Below are positions 1-8,097 of a stretch of 64,000 nt of DNA, piece after piece (positions within the stretch are counted from its first letter, which is position 1; every line of letters starts with the position of its first letter). A model generated the notes under the pieces. That model saw only the letters and a program-made list of their open reading frames with translations, made no database searches and had not been told where the DNA came from. The stretch lies in assembly GCF_000170915.1 (NCBI RefSeq), contig NZ_ABCT01000007.1, positions 1-64,000 on the forward strand, written 5' to 3'. The translations under genes and the position numbers were made by a program. The DNA comes from Limnobacter sp. MED105 (GTDB taxonomy: Bacteria > Pseudomonadota > Gammaproteobacteria > Burkholderiales > Burkholderiaceae_B).

Positions 1-474
1 CCAGCGGACATTGCTGCAGAACTGGAATTGCTGAAGCAGTGCGACTTGCTGGTGTTGAATTTTCCGCTTTACTGGTTTTCCTTGCCTGCAATTTTGAAGG
101 GCTGGATTGATCGGGTATTTTTATCGGGCGTGGTTTATGGCGGCCGGAATTTTTACGACCGTGGTTTGATGAAAGGCAAACAGGCCTGGCTTACTTTTAC
201 ACTCGGAGGTCGCGACCACATGTTTGGCGACGAGGCCATTCATGGTGACTTGAACACCATGTTGCGCCCAGTGTTGCGGGGCAGCTTGGGATACGCTGGC
301 TTTGACGTACTGGAACCCTTCGCGGCCTACCATGTACCCTACATTACGCAAGAGGCCCGGGTTGAAATGCTTGAGCAGCTCGATGATGCAGTGAACACAC
401 TGGCTTCACGCCCGCGGGTTTCATATCCCAGTCTGGATCACTTCGATGCGCAAATGAACCCGCTCGGAAAATAA
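1..474 (+). CDS. NAD(P)H dehydrogenase (quinone)/flavodoxin-fold oxidoreductase, 5'-truncated by the window edge
   Basis: The reading frame is open from base 1, so the start lies outside the window. The visible part is about 157 residues. It begins near the second strand of a flavodoxin_2 fold: the pattern LLVLNFPLYWFSLPAILKGW followed by IDRVF is characteristic of the MdaB/KefF/NQO family of FMN- or FAD-dependent quinone reductases. TFTLGG, matching the ribityl-phosphate side, follows at about residue 60 of the visible part. The C-terminus ends normally. Family members reduce quinones by two electrons using NAD(P)H in the cytoplasm. The gene converges on the Ala/Lys-rich gene, with a shared hairpin terminator between them. 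The exact substrate cannot be told from the fragment. Confidence 0.8.
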   Translation, partial: PADIAAELELLKQCDLLVLNFPLYWFSLPAILKGWIDRVFLSGVVYGGRNFYDRGLMKGKQAWLTFTLGGRDHMFGDEAIHGDLNTMLRPVLRGSLGYAGFDVLEPFAAYHVPYITQEARVEMLEQLDDAVNTLASRPRVSYPSLDHFDAQMNPLGK

Positions 475-505
475 AAAACCCGCGGTGCTTTCGCACAACG
501 GGTTT
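472..505. terminator. Bidirectional intrinsic terminator
   Basis: The arms AAACCCG (476-482) and CGGGTTT (499-505) enclose a second stem, GTGC/GCAC, around a TTTC loop. On the minus strand the hairpin is followed by a run of T (the A tract at 473-478), so it should end transcription of the Ala/Lys-rich gene. It probably also serves the converging plus-strand gene, although the plus side lacks a clear T run. Confidence 0.75.
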
Positions 506-514
506 CAATCAAGT

Positions 515-549
515 CTACAAGAAGACCTTTCATACGAAAGGTCGTGTAG
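515..549. other. Stem-loop downstream of the Ala/Lys-rich gene
   Basis: CTACA (515-519) pairs with TGTAG (545-549), and GACCTTT (524-530) pairs with AAAGGTC (537-543), around a 6-nt loop. It lies in the 3' untranslated region of the minus-strand gene, ahead of the terminator. It may protect the mRNA 3' end; no function is shown by the sequence. Confidence 0.5.
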
Positions 550-577
550 CGGTCTTATTATTTTTGCTATTCCTGGA

Positions 578-1192
578 TTACTTCATGCCCAGTTGCTTTT
601 TGATCTTGGCGATCACGTCAGTTTGAACTGACTTGACCATGCCCTTGACTTGTTTCTCAAGGTCCTTGATCTGCTTCTGAACATCACTCAACAATTTCTT
701 GCGATCCGTTGCGCTAAATACTGATTTGGCTGCTGCGGCCTTGGCCTTGGCGGCTGGCTTTGCTTTGGCCACAGTTTTCTTCGCCTTGGCTGCAGCATTC
801 GCTACGCTGGCAGTGGCTGCCTTGGCGCGTGATGTTACTGGCTTCTTCGCTGCGGGTTTTGCTGCGGGCTTCTTGGCAGCAACTGGCTTTTTAGCGGCTG
901 GCTTTTTCGCTGCAGCTGGTTTTGCAGCGGCGGGTTTTTTGGCAGCAGCTGGTTTGGCGGCTGGTTTCTTGGCAGCGGCTGGTTTTGCAGCAGCTGGCTT
1001 TTTCGCGGCAGCGGGTTTTGCTGCTGGTTTTTTCGCTGCTGCTGGTTTTGCTGCAGTTGCTGGCTTCGCAGCAGTCGCTGGTTTTGCAGCGGCAGGTTTT
1101 CTTGCAGCAGGTTTTCTTGCTGCTGGTTTTTTAGGAGCTGGGGTTGCTTTGCTTGCCTCGGCTTCGACTGGCTTTTGATCTGTTGTAACCAT
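578..1192 (-). CDS. Ala/Lys/Pro-rich histone H1-like basic protein
   Basis: This 204-residue protein is dominated from about residue 15 to 150 by degenerate repeats of the type KPAAAKKPAA. It resembles eukaryotic H1 tails and the AlgP/BpH1-type low-complexity DNA-binding proteins of proteobacteria. The last 45 residues are different: an amphipathic, heptad-like stretch (KKLLSDVQKQIKDLEKQVKG) that could form a coiled coil for oligomerisation. The start is the ATG preceded by AAGGAAGG about 9 nt upstream. A nucleoid-binding role is the likely reading from composition, but phasin-like or regulatory proteins can carry similar tails, so the function is not certain. The repeats make length variation between strains likely. 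Confidence 0.8.
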   Translation of the reverse strand: MVTTDQKPVEAEASKATPAPKKPAARKPAARKPAAAKPATAAKPATAAKPAAAKKPAAKPAAAKKPAAAKPAAAKKPAAKPAAAKKPAAAKPAAAKKPAAKKPVAAKKPAAKPAAKKPVTSRAKAATASVANAAAKAKKTVAKAKPAAKAKAAAAKSVFSATDRKKLLSDVQKQIKDLEKQVKGMVKSVQTDVIAKIKKQLGMK

Positions 1193-1421
1193 GTTGTGTA
1201 ACCTTCCTTAAACGGTGTGGTGAGTTATGTGTACATCAAATTTTATTAACTGAAAAGCTTTTTTCATCAATACATGATCAACAACCCGTTTGTGTGTAAT
1301 TTTCAATAAGTTTTGTCGTTTTTTTTTCGCACCACTCGCGTGCAAATTTTCAAAAACTTTTTGAATTTTATTGGCACTGCTCTTGCTAGTTTGATGTTGA
1401 TTCAACTTCGAGTGCACTGCC

Positions 1422-2567
1422 GTGTTCAAGCATCTTTCCAAACTTTCTCATCACGCTGCCTGGCGAAGACAACTTGAATTGTTGCTCGACTCAACCGGTG
1501 AAGGCATCTATGGCATCGATCTGAAAGGGCGCTGTGTTTTCATCAACAAAGCGGGCGCAGAAATGTTGGGTTATTCCGCCGATGAAGTGCTTGGACGGAA
1601 CATGCATTACCTGATGCACCACTCGTATGCGAACAACGATTTGATGCCTGTTTGTGAGTGTCATATTTTTCGTGCCTTTCAGGAAAACAAAGGTTGCCGC
1701 GTTGACAACGAGGTGTTGTGGCGCCGGGACGGAACCTGCTTTCATGCCGAGTATGCTTCTTACCCGATTTTCGAAGAGCAAGCGGTGGTGGGCGCTGTGG
1801 TCACTTTCAACGACATCACCGAGCGGGTTGAAGCGCAAAACATTCGCGCGGCTGCACAGGCTGAACTGGAGCGCAGGGTGATTGAGCGCACGGCTCAATT
1901 GCAGAAAGCGCACGACAGAATGCGCAGACTTTCCGCACACCTGACCACCGTTCGTGAAGAAGAGCGCACCCGAATTGCGCGCGAGATGCACGACGACCTG
2001 GGTGCCAAGTTGACAGCATTTGATCTGGAGTTGAAAGCACTGTCTTACCGCTGTGCCAACGATCAGAAATTAACAGTGCGAATTGAAAGTATGCTCGACC
2101 TTGCCCAGGGGGCCATGGAAAGTTTGCGCCGAATACTTTCGGATCTTCGACCCGGGGTGTTGGATCATCTCGGACTTTGGGCCGCAGTGGAACATTTGCT
2201 GGGCGAGTTCTCCCAACGCACCAAAGTGGTGAGTGTGCTCGACATTGCCCCCGAGCTGGAACATGTGCGTTTGAGCAAAGCCACCGAAACTGCGCTGTAT
2301 CGAATTTTGCAAGAGGCGCTGAACAACGTCAGCAAGCATTCAGGTGCAAGCAAGGTTGAAGTAACTGTGAACACCGAGGGCAGGGCAGTTGTATTTCAAG
2401 TCAAAGACAACGGCCGTGGCATGGCGGTGCGAACCTTTAATGCGGGCTTCGGTTTAATGGGCATCGAAGAAAGGGCGTGGGACATTGGTGCGCGTTGCAC
2501 GATCGATTCTATTTTGGGGCAGGGCGTGTGCATCAAGCTGCGTCTGCCCGAGGTGTTGGCCTTATGA
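1422..2567 (+). CDS. Cytoplasmic PAS-domain sensor histidine kinase, NarL-partner type
   Basis: This 381-residue kinase has no membrane segment. A PAS domain fills residues 17-137, then a helical linker leads to a HisKA_3 box with the phosphoacceptor His190 in REMHDDLGAKL. An HATPase domain follows, with N-box LQEALNNVSKHS and G motifs DNGRGM and GFGLMGIEER. This class phosphorylates NarL/FixJ regulators. The stop overlaps the ATG of the downstream regulator (ATGA), so the two form a translationally coupled pair. The start is a GTG at 1422 with no convincing ribosome site, so the true N-terminus may differ slightly. Its position just before the cyanate genes suggests, but does not prove, that it controls them. 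The PAS ligand is unknown. Confidence 0.9.
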   Translation: MFKHLSKLSHHAAWRRQLELLLDSTGEGIYGIDLKGRCVFINKAGAEMLGYSADEVLGRNMHYLMHHSYANNDLMPVCECHIFRAFQENKGCRVDNEVLWRRDGTCFHAEYASYPIFEEQAVVGAVVTFNDITERVEAQNIRAAAQAELERRVIERTAQLQKAHDRMRRLSAHLTTVREEERTRIAREMHDDLGAKLTAFDLELKALSYRCANDQKLTVRIESMLDLAQGAMESLRRILSDLRPGVLDHLGLWAAVEHLLGEFSQRTKVVSVLDIAPELEHVRLSKATETALYRILQEALNNVSKHSGASKVEVTVNTEGRAVVFQVKDNGRGMAVRTFNAGFGLMGIEERAWDIGARCTIDSILGQGVCIKLRLPEVLAL

Positions 2568-3187
2568 AGATTTTGATTGTGGACGACCACATGATTATTC
2601 GCCGCGGCCTGGTTCAAATTCTTGATGAGTTTGATGGGCAGTACCACAGCGAGCAGGCGGCCGATGGCGTGGAGGCCATGCAGAAACTTCGCAAGGATAA
2701 CTTCGATGCCGTGCTGCTGGATGTTGCGCTGGGCGAACGCGACGGCTTTGATGTACTTAAAAGCGTGCGCAGTGAATTTCCAAAACTGGGCGTGGTGATG
2801 TTGTCGGTCTACCCCGAAGCGCAGTTCGCTTTGCGTGCAATTCGAAGTGGCGCCAATGCGTACCTGAACAAAGGTTGCTCGCCTGCAGAGTTGACGCAGG
2901 CCCTTCAAATGGCCTGTGCCGGGCAGGTGTACCTGACACCGGCCACAGCCAACCTGATGGCAAACGATTTGCGTAAACCCGCTGACAGACCGCCCCATGA
3001 GCGCTTGTCCAATCGCGAAATGCAGGTGCTGCGTTTGATGGCGCAAGGCGAGACTGTTCAACACATTGCGCAGGCCTTGTGCCTGTCGGGCAACACGGTT
3101 TCAACCTACCGGGCCCGCGTGTTTGAAAAGCTGGAACTGAAGAACCTGGTTGATCTGGTGAACTACACCAAGCTGCATGGGCTGTAG
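2564..3187 (+). CDS. NarL/FixJ-family response regulator
   Basis: This 207-residue regulator has a receiver domain (acidic pocket Asp7/Asp8, phosphoacceptor Asp53 in LLDVALG, Ser81, Lys103) and a C-terminal LuxR-type helix-turn-helix (LSNREMQVLRLMAQGE to about residue 190). The start is the ATG overlapping the kinase stop; a longer frame to 2477 exists, but those residues do not belong to the receiver fold. It is the evident partner of the PAS kinase. The next gene lies 112 bp downstream in the same direction, so it may act on the cyanate cluster promoter. That link is inferred from position only. Confidence 0.93.
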   Translation: MKILIVDDHMIIRRGLVQILDEFDGQYHSEQAADGVEAMQKLRKDNFDAVLLDVALGERDGFDVLKSVRSEFPKLGVVMLSVYPEAQFALRAIRSGANAYLNKGCSPAELTQALQMACAGQVYLTPATANLMANDLRKPADRPPHERLSNREMQVLRLMAQGETVQHIAQALCLSGNTVSTYRARVFEKLELKNLVDLVNYTKLHGL

Positions 3188-3299
3188 TGTTCTTGTAGGG
3201 CCAGCACTACAACACAATCACAAATGGCGTGATACCCAGTCCAAGGCCAGCGCGGCACACTGAAAGCCTGTTTAACGCAGTGTTGCCGGAGAAGCGCCA

Positions 3300-3980
3300 A
3301 TGGCCAGAATGCAAGGGTTCAGACTGGGTGTGTATGTGTTCAAGGAAGCCGAAGTGGTGGACTACGCAGCACCCTACGGCGTGTTCTCGGTGGCCAAGCG
3401 TTTTGACCCTGAGCTTGATGTTTTTCTGATTGCCGAAAGCATGCGCCCGGTACAAACACAAGCGGGCTTCACCGTGCTCCCCAATTATTCATTCGGCGAC
3501 ACGCCTGCAATGGATGCGTTTCTGATCCCCGGTGGTTTCGGTACACGGCAGGAAATGAACAACGGCAATTTGCACCGCTACATTCGGTCGCTTCCCAACA
3601 CCTGTTTGCTGACCAGCGTGTGCACAGGCTCCTGGATTTATGCCCGCATGGGTTTACTCGATGGCCTGGCTGCCACCAATCGCAAAGAACCCGATCGTCT
3701 TGAAGCCTCACACCTTGGTAAAACACCAATAGACCGCTTGGCCGAAATTGCACCGGCATGCCAGGTGAGCCACGCACGGGTGGTGGATGCTGGCCGCATT
3801 GTGACCGGCGGCGGAATCGCCAGCGGCATGGAAGTGGGTTTTCACCTGCTGCGCCGCGCACGTTACGACGAAGAATTTATTACCGAGGTGGCTCGCGTGA
3901 TGGAGTACACCAAAGCTTATCAGCAATACCAGCACGACATTGATTATTTTCGCCCCGCTTTGAACCGCGCTTCAGCTTGA
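3300..3980 (+). CDS. DJ-1/PfpI-family protein, isonitrile hydratase-like
   Basis: This 226-residue DJ-1/PfpI-fold protein has the nucleophile elbow Cys108 in TSVCTGSW, the preceding LIPGGFG, and an N-terminal acid in FKEAEVVDYAAPYGVF. That pattern is seen in isonitrile hydratases and in the amidase-like domain of GlxA-type regulators. No AraC DNA-binding domain follows, so it is a free-standing enzyme. GGAGAAG lies just before the ATG. It is the first gene of a same-strand run with a cyanate/nitrate-type ABC transporter and cyanase. A role in handling a C-N compound related to cyanate (isonitrile or nitrile) is therefore attractive, but this is inference. Alternatives are a chaperone or glyoxalase-like DJ-1 protein. 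Confidence 0.8.
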   Translation: MARMQGFRLGVYVFKEAEVVDYAAPYGVFSVAKRFDPELDVFLIAESMRPVQTQAGFTVLPNYSFGDTPAMDAFLIPGGFGTRQEMNNGNLHRYIRSLPNTCLLTSVCTGSWIYARMGLLDGLAATNRKEPDRLEASHLGKTPIDRLAEIAPACQVSHARVVDAGRIVTGGGIASGMEVGFHLLRRARYDEEFITEVARVMEYTKAYQQYQHDIDYFRPALNRASA

Positions 3981-4009
3981 TCGTTGAACAAACTGCATAG
4001 GAGTTCACC

Positions 4010-5371
4010 ATGTCCTTTTTCAAGAACCCGTTTGACCCCAACACCCGCCTGGGCATGCGTTGCGCCTGTGGCCAGCACAACAGCCAGGCTGAACACGACC
4101 AACAACTTGCCGTTCAACAAATGGAAGAACGTGCCGTTGAAAACGCGGTGATGCATGCGTTGTTTCCCGATGACAACCTGCGCCGCAATTTCCTGCGTGC
4201 AGTAGGCAGTGGCACTGCCATGGCTGCAATCGGTAGTCTGTTTCCATTGGCAGCGGCCAAGGAGGCCTTTGCGCAAAGCAATGGTCCCCTGGAGAAACAA
4301 AAACTCAAGGTGGGCTTCATTCCAATTACTTGTGCAACTCCAATCATCATGGCGCAGCCACTTGGCTTTTACGCCAAGCAGGGCCTCGATGTTGAAGTGG
4401 TGAAAACAGCAGGTTGGGCCGTGGTGCGTGACAAAGCGCTTGCCAAGGAATACGACGCGGCGCACATGTTGTCGCCCATGCCTTTGGCCATTTCCATGGG
4501 GGTTGGTTCAAACGCCATTCCATGGACCATGCCCGCCGTTGAAAACATTAACGGTCAGGCCATTACTTTGGCGATGAAGCACAAAGACAAACGCAACCCC
4601 AAAGACTGGAAAGGCTTCAAGTTTGCGGTGCCATTTGACTACTCCATGCACAACTACCTGTTGCGTTACTACCTGGCCGAGGCTGGCTTGGACCCCGATC
4701 GTGATGTGCAAATTCGTTCTGTGCCACCTCCCGAGATGGTGGCCAATATGCGTGCGGATAATATCGACGGCTTCCTGGCGCCCGACCCCGTGAACCAGCG
4801 TGCGGTGTATGACGGTGTGGGCTTTATTCACATTTTGTCGAAAGAAATTTGGTCTGGCCACCCTTGTTGCGCGTTTGCAGCCAGCAAAGAATTTGTGACC
4901 CAAAACCCCAACAGCTACAAAGCATTGTTGAAGGCTGTGCTGGATGCCACTGCGTATGCGCGCAAAGCCGAGAACCGCAAAGAAATTGCAGCAGCGATTG
5001 CGCCCACCAATTACTTGAACCAGCCATTGACCGTGGTTGAACAGGTGTTGACTGGAACATACGCTGATGGTTTGGGCGGTATCAAGAAAGACCCGCAGCG
5101 CATCGACTTCGATCCCTTCCCGTACCAAAGTTTTGCGATCTGGATTTTGACGCAGATGAAACGTTGGGGACAGATCAAAGGCGATGTGGACTACAACAAG
5201 ATTGCCAAGGATGTATTTTTGGCCACCGATGCAACCCGCTTGATGAAAGAAGTGGGTATGCAGCCACCGGCATCGCTGGACAAGAAGTTCAGTGTGATGG
5301 GCAAGCCGTTTGACCCCAAGAAGCCTGAGGAATACCTCAACAGCTTCGCAATTTCCAGAACCAAGGGCTAA
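4010..5371 (+). CDS. cynA: ABC transporter substrate-binding protein, NrtA/CmpA family, probably cyanate
   Basis: This 453-residue periplasmic binding protein belongs to the nitrate/bicarbonate/cyanate family. Residues 1-55 form an unusual hydrophilic leader with Cys18-x-Cys20. They are followed by a twin-arginine signal, RRNFLRAVG (Arg58/Arg59), and a hydrophobic segment ending in AQS near residue 90. Export by Tat is therefore likely. The mature domain begins KLKVGFIPITCATPIIMAQP, as in NrtA/CmpA. AGGAG precedes the ATG. It lies ahead of permease, ATPase and cyanase genes in a compact run, which points to cyanate as substrate. Nitrate, nitrite and bicarbonate binders share the fold, so the ligand rests on context. 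The gene symbol follows that context. Confidence 0.87.
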   Translation: MSFFKNPFDPNTRLGMRCACGQHNSQAEHDQQLAVQQMEERAVENAVMHALFPDDNLRRNFLRAVGSGTAMAAIGSLFPLAAAKEAFAQSNGPLEKQKLKVGFIPITCATPIIMAQPLGFYAKQGLDVEVVKTAGWAVVRDKALAKEYDAAHMLSPMPLAISMGVGSNAIPWTMPAVENINGQAITLAMKHKDKRNPKDWKGFKFAVPFDYSMHNYLLRYYLAEAGLDPDRDVQIRSVPPPEMVANMRADNIDGFLAPDPVNQRAVYDGVGFIHILSKEIWSGHPCCAFAASKEFVTQNPNSYKALLKAVLDATAYARKAENRKEIAAAIAPTNYLNQPLTVVEQVLTGTYADGLGGIKKDPQRIDFDPFPYQSFAIWILTQMKRWGQIKGDVDYNKIAKDVFLATDATRLMKEVGMQPPASLDKKFSVMGKPFDPKKPEEYLNSFAISRTKG

Positions 5372-5376
5372 GCGGC

Positions 5377-6225
5377 ATGAAAGATTTCAGGAAGCAAAAG
5401 TGGGCACCATCGGCATTGTCTGCATTGATCCTGGTCGTGATGCTTGCGATCTGGACCATTGCAACAATGCCGGAGGAATCGGAAGTGATTGTGGATCCGG
5501 AATATGCCGCATTGGTTGGACAGGCGGCATCGACTGGCGGTGAAACGCCATTGCCCACACCGGGCGATGTGGGCGAAAAACTGTGGGGGCACATCAGCGA
5601 TCCGTTCTACGACCGTGGCACCAATGACAAAGGCATTGGCATTCAACTGGGCTATTCCATTTTTCGCGTGCTCGTGGGTTTTGGTTTGGCGGCCTTGGTG
5701 GCGATTCCCTTGGGGTTTGTGATTGGCATGTCGCCTTTGCTGTACAAGGCGCTTGACCCCTTCATTCAGATTTTGAAACCCGTGTCGCCTTTGGCCTGGA
5801 TGCCGCTGGCTTTGTACACCATTCAAGACAGCGACACCTCTGCCATCTTCGTGATTTTCATTTGCTCGATCTGGCCGATGTTGGTGAACACCGCTTTTGG
5901 TGTGGCCGGTGTGCGGCGTGACTGGTTGAATGTGGCGAAAACGCTGGAAGTGAGTTCGCTTCGTACAGCCTTCCAAGTGATATTGCCTGCGGCGGCACCT
6001 ACCATCATGACCGGTATGCGCATATCGGTGGGTATTGCCTGGTTGGTGATCGTTGCTGCCGAAATGCTGGTGGGTGGTACAGGGATTGGTTACTTCGTGT
6101 GGAACGAATGGAACAACCTGTCGATTGCCAACATCATCAGCGCCATTTTGTTCATCGGCTTGATCGGCATGTTGCTCGACACGCTGTTGGCCCGCATGGC
6201 CAAGCTGGTCAGCTACAAGGAGTAA
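5377..6225 (+). CDS. cynB: ABC transporter permease, NrtB family (cyanate uptake)
   Basis: This 282-residue inner-membrane protein starts 5 nt after the binding-protein stop. A first membrane helix (about residues 12-28) is followed by a roughly 50-residue periplasmic stretch. Then comes the binding-protein-dependent permease domain with about five helices and the EAA-like loop around VSSLRTAFQVILPAAAPTI. WLVIVAAEMLVGGTGIGYF near the C-terminus is typical of the NrtB/SsuC group. A homodimer is expected to form the channel energised by the next gene's ATPase. The spacing shows one operon with its neighbours. Confidence 0.9.
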   Translation: MKDFRKQKWAPSALSALILVVMLAIWTIATMPEESEVIVDPEYAALVGQAASTGGETPLPTPGDVGEKLWGHISDPFYDRGTNDKGIGIQLGYSIFRVLVGFGLAALVAIPLGFVIGMSPLLYKALDPFIQILKPVSPLAWMPLALYTIQDSDTSAIFVIFICSIWPMLVNTAFGVAGVRRDWLNVAKTLEVSSLRTAFQVILPAAAPTIMTGMRISVGIAWLVIVAAEMLVGGTGIGYFVWNEWNNLSIANIISAILFIGLIGMLLDTLLARMAKLVSYKE

Positions 6226-6231
6226 ACAACA

Positions 6232-7203
6232 ATGACGACTGAACACAAAATATTCAGCAAAGACCTGGTTCCCGGCGAAAAAGCCGCAGCATTCCTACAA
6301 GTGGAGGGTTTGGTAAAAAGTTACGCTCCTTCGGATGCCACAGTTCCACCCGTGTTTGAAGCTGTGAACTTCGATATTCAGAAAGGTGAGTTCGTTTGCA
6401 TCGTCGGCCATTCAGGCTGTGGCAAAAGCACGATTCTAAACATTCTGGCCGGGCTGGATGACGCCACGCAGGGCTACGTGATCATGAATGGCAAGGAAGT
6501 GGTGGGCCCGTCGTTGGATCGTGGTGTGGTGTTTCAAAGCCATGCACTGATGCCCTGGATGACAGCGTTGAAGAACGTGGAGTTTGGCGTGCGTTCCCGC
6601 TGGCCTGATAAAACCCCGGAGGAAATCAGCGAACACGCCATGAAATATTTGGACATGGTGGGTTTGAGCAAAGCTGCCAACAAAAAGCCGCATGAGCTTT
6701 CAGGCGGCATGAAGCAGCGTGTGGGCATTGCCCGTGCTTTTGCCATTCAGCCGCAGATGCTGTTGCTGGACGAACCCTTCGGCGCGCTGGACGCACTGAC
6801 ACGCGGCACGATTCAAGACGAGTTGTTACAAATCGTGAAGGCCACCGGGCAAACCGTGTTCATGATTACGCACGATGTGGACGAGGCCATTTTGCTGGCC
6901 GACAAAGTGATGCTGATGAGCCATGGTCCACGCGCCCGCATTGCCGAAATTGTTGAAAACACCATGCCGCGTGAACGAACCCGCAGCACTGTTCATCACG
7001 ATCCACAGTACTACGCCATTCGAAATCACTTGGTTGATTTTCTGGTCAACCGCGCTGCACCCGCACCCAGCACTGAACCCGATGGCAACAAGTTGAACGC
7101 CGAACTACACAAACAACCCACGGTGGTTCGCCCTGGCCTAAAAGCCTTGGCCAATACCGAGACAACACCCCCACTAAATTTGATTCAAAGGAGTGCACCA
7201 TGA
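6232..7203 (+). CDS. cynD: ABC transporter ATP-binding protein, NrtD family (cyanate uptake)
   Basis: This 323-residue ATPase has Walker A GHSGCGKST (residues 59-67), signature LSGGMKQR (about residue 156), Walker B LLLDEPFGALD and the H-loop THDVDEA. A tail of about 60 residues after the catalytic core has no recognisable domain. It is longer than the usual 255-275 residues of NrtD/SsuB proteins but lacks the NrtA-like domain of cyanobacterial NrtC. The last codon overlaps the cyanase start (ATGA), giving translational coupling of uptake to degradation. Confidence 0.92.
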   Translation: MTTEHKIFSKDLVPGEKAAAFLQVEGLVKSYAPSDATVPPVFEAVNFDIQKGEFVCIVGHSGCGKSTILNILAGLDDATQGYVIMNGKEVVGPSLDRGVVFQSHALMPWMTALKNVEFGVRSRWPDKTPEEISEHAMKYLDMVGLSKAANKKPHELSGGMKQRVGIARAFAIQPQMLLLDEPFGALDALTRGTIQDELLQIVKATGQTVFMITHDVDEAILLADKVMLMSHGPRARIAEIVENTMPRERTRSTVHHDPQYYAIRNHLVDFLVNRAAPAPSTEPDGNKLNAELHKQPTVVRPGLKALANTETTPPLNLIQRSAP

Positions 7204-7643
7204 AACGAACCGACGTAACCGAAATGATTGTATTGGCCAAGCGCAAGAAAAAATGCACTTGGGACGACTGCGCCAAAGTACTGGGCCAGTCCAAGGAATG
7301 GAGTACAGCTGCATTGCTGGGCCAGATGACCTTGACTGAGGAGCAGGCCAAGAAAATTGGTGAGTATTTGGCTTTGCCACCTGAAGCGGTAGATTGCCTG
7401 CAAGTGGTGCCTTACAAAGGATCGCTGCCCACAGCCGTGCCCACCGACCCCCTGATTTATCGCTTTTATGAATTGATTAGCGTGTACGGCACCACCTTCA
7501 AGGAACTGATTCATGAAGAGTTTGGCGACGGCATCATGAGCGCCATCGACTTCAAAATGGATTTGCAGCGTGAGCCAAACCCCATGGGCGACCGCGTTAG
7601 TATCAATATGAGCGGCAAATTCCTGCCCTACAAAACCTATTGA
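7200..7643 (+). CDS. cynS: Cyanate hydratase (cyanase)
   Basis: This 147-residue protein catalyses bicarbonate-dependent breakdown of cyanate to ammonia and carbon dioxide (through carbamate). The N-terminal half is the helical domain (WDDCAKVLGQS, LTEEQAKKIGEYLAL). The C-terminal half holds the decamer active site. Arg88, Glu91 and Ser114 fall exactly eight positions before Arg96, Glu99 and Ser122 of the E. coli enzyme, so the catalytic triad is complete. The start overlaps the ATPase stop, with GGAG upstream. The operon supplies nitrogen from cyanate and protects against carbamoylation by it. Confidence 0.97.
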   Translation: MKRTDVTEMIVLAKRKKKCTWDDCAKVLGQSKEWSTAALLGQMTLTEEQAKKIGEYLALPPEAVDCLQVVPYKGSLPTAVPTDPLIYRFYELISVYGTTFKELIHEEFGDGIMSAIDFKMDLQREPNPMGDRVSINMSGKFLPYKTY

Positions 7644-7723
7644 TTTCAAGGCTGAATTTCCAGCTGATTGAACACCCCGGGTTAGAATAGACGCTTGTCT
7701 TAATTCTTACCTGGGGTAATGCC

Positions 7724-8092
7724 GTGACTGATTCAACCAACAACGCCGCCGCTGGCGACGAACTCGTACTGCCATCTGGCGTGAAGCTGACTTTCAAAAA
7801 GCGCGGCACTGGTACGCAAAAGCCAACACCCAATTCAATCGTCGAAGTGCACTACGAAGGCACCTTCCTGGACGGTCGCGTTTTTGACAGTTCGATCAAG
7901 CGCAATGAAAAAATTTCCTTCCCTTTGAACCGTGTGATTCCTGCCTGGACTCAGGCTTTGTGCGAAATGGTGGTGGGTGATCGTGCGATCGTGTTCTGTC
8001 CTTCAGACACTGCTTATGGCGCGCGTGGTGCGGGTCCGATTCCTGGCAACACCGACTTGGTGTTTGATGTCGAGTTGTTTGACATTCGTTAA
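7724..8092 (+). CDS. FKBP-type peptidyl-prolyl cis-trans isomerase
   Basis: This 122-residue single-domain FKBP has no signal peptide. Typical features are VEVHYEGTFLDGRVFDSS, IPAWTQALCEMVVGD, and the C-terminal strand DLVFDVELFDI. It starts with GTG at 7724 behind a GGGG-type ribosome site. The usual 'W-x-E-G' segment of the FKBP pocket is replaced by W-T-Q-A, and several usual aromatic pocket residues are altered, so isomerase strength may be modest. It stands alone 80 bp after cyanase and converges on the TVP38 gene across two palindromic repeat elements. Confidence 0.88.
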   Translation: MTDSTNNAAAGDELVLPSGVKLTFKKRGTGTQKPTPNSIVEVHYEGTFLDGRVFDSSIKRNEKISFPLNRVIPAWTQALCEMVVGDRAIVFCPSDTAYGARGAGPIPGNTDLVFDVELFDIR

Positions 8093-8097
8093 TTTAT

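Noticed and set aside
699-1178. 159-codon plus-strand frame rich in Ala, Phe and Gly
   Set aside because: It is the exact antisense of the Ala/Lys-rich repeat gene; the repeats keep other frames open. No ribosome site was seen.
7660-7723. Sigma-70 promoter before the FKBP gene
   Set aside because: TTGAAC and TAGAAT are present but only 9 bp apart, far from normal spacing.
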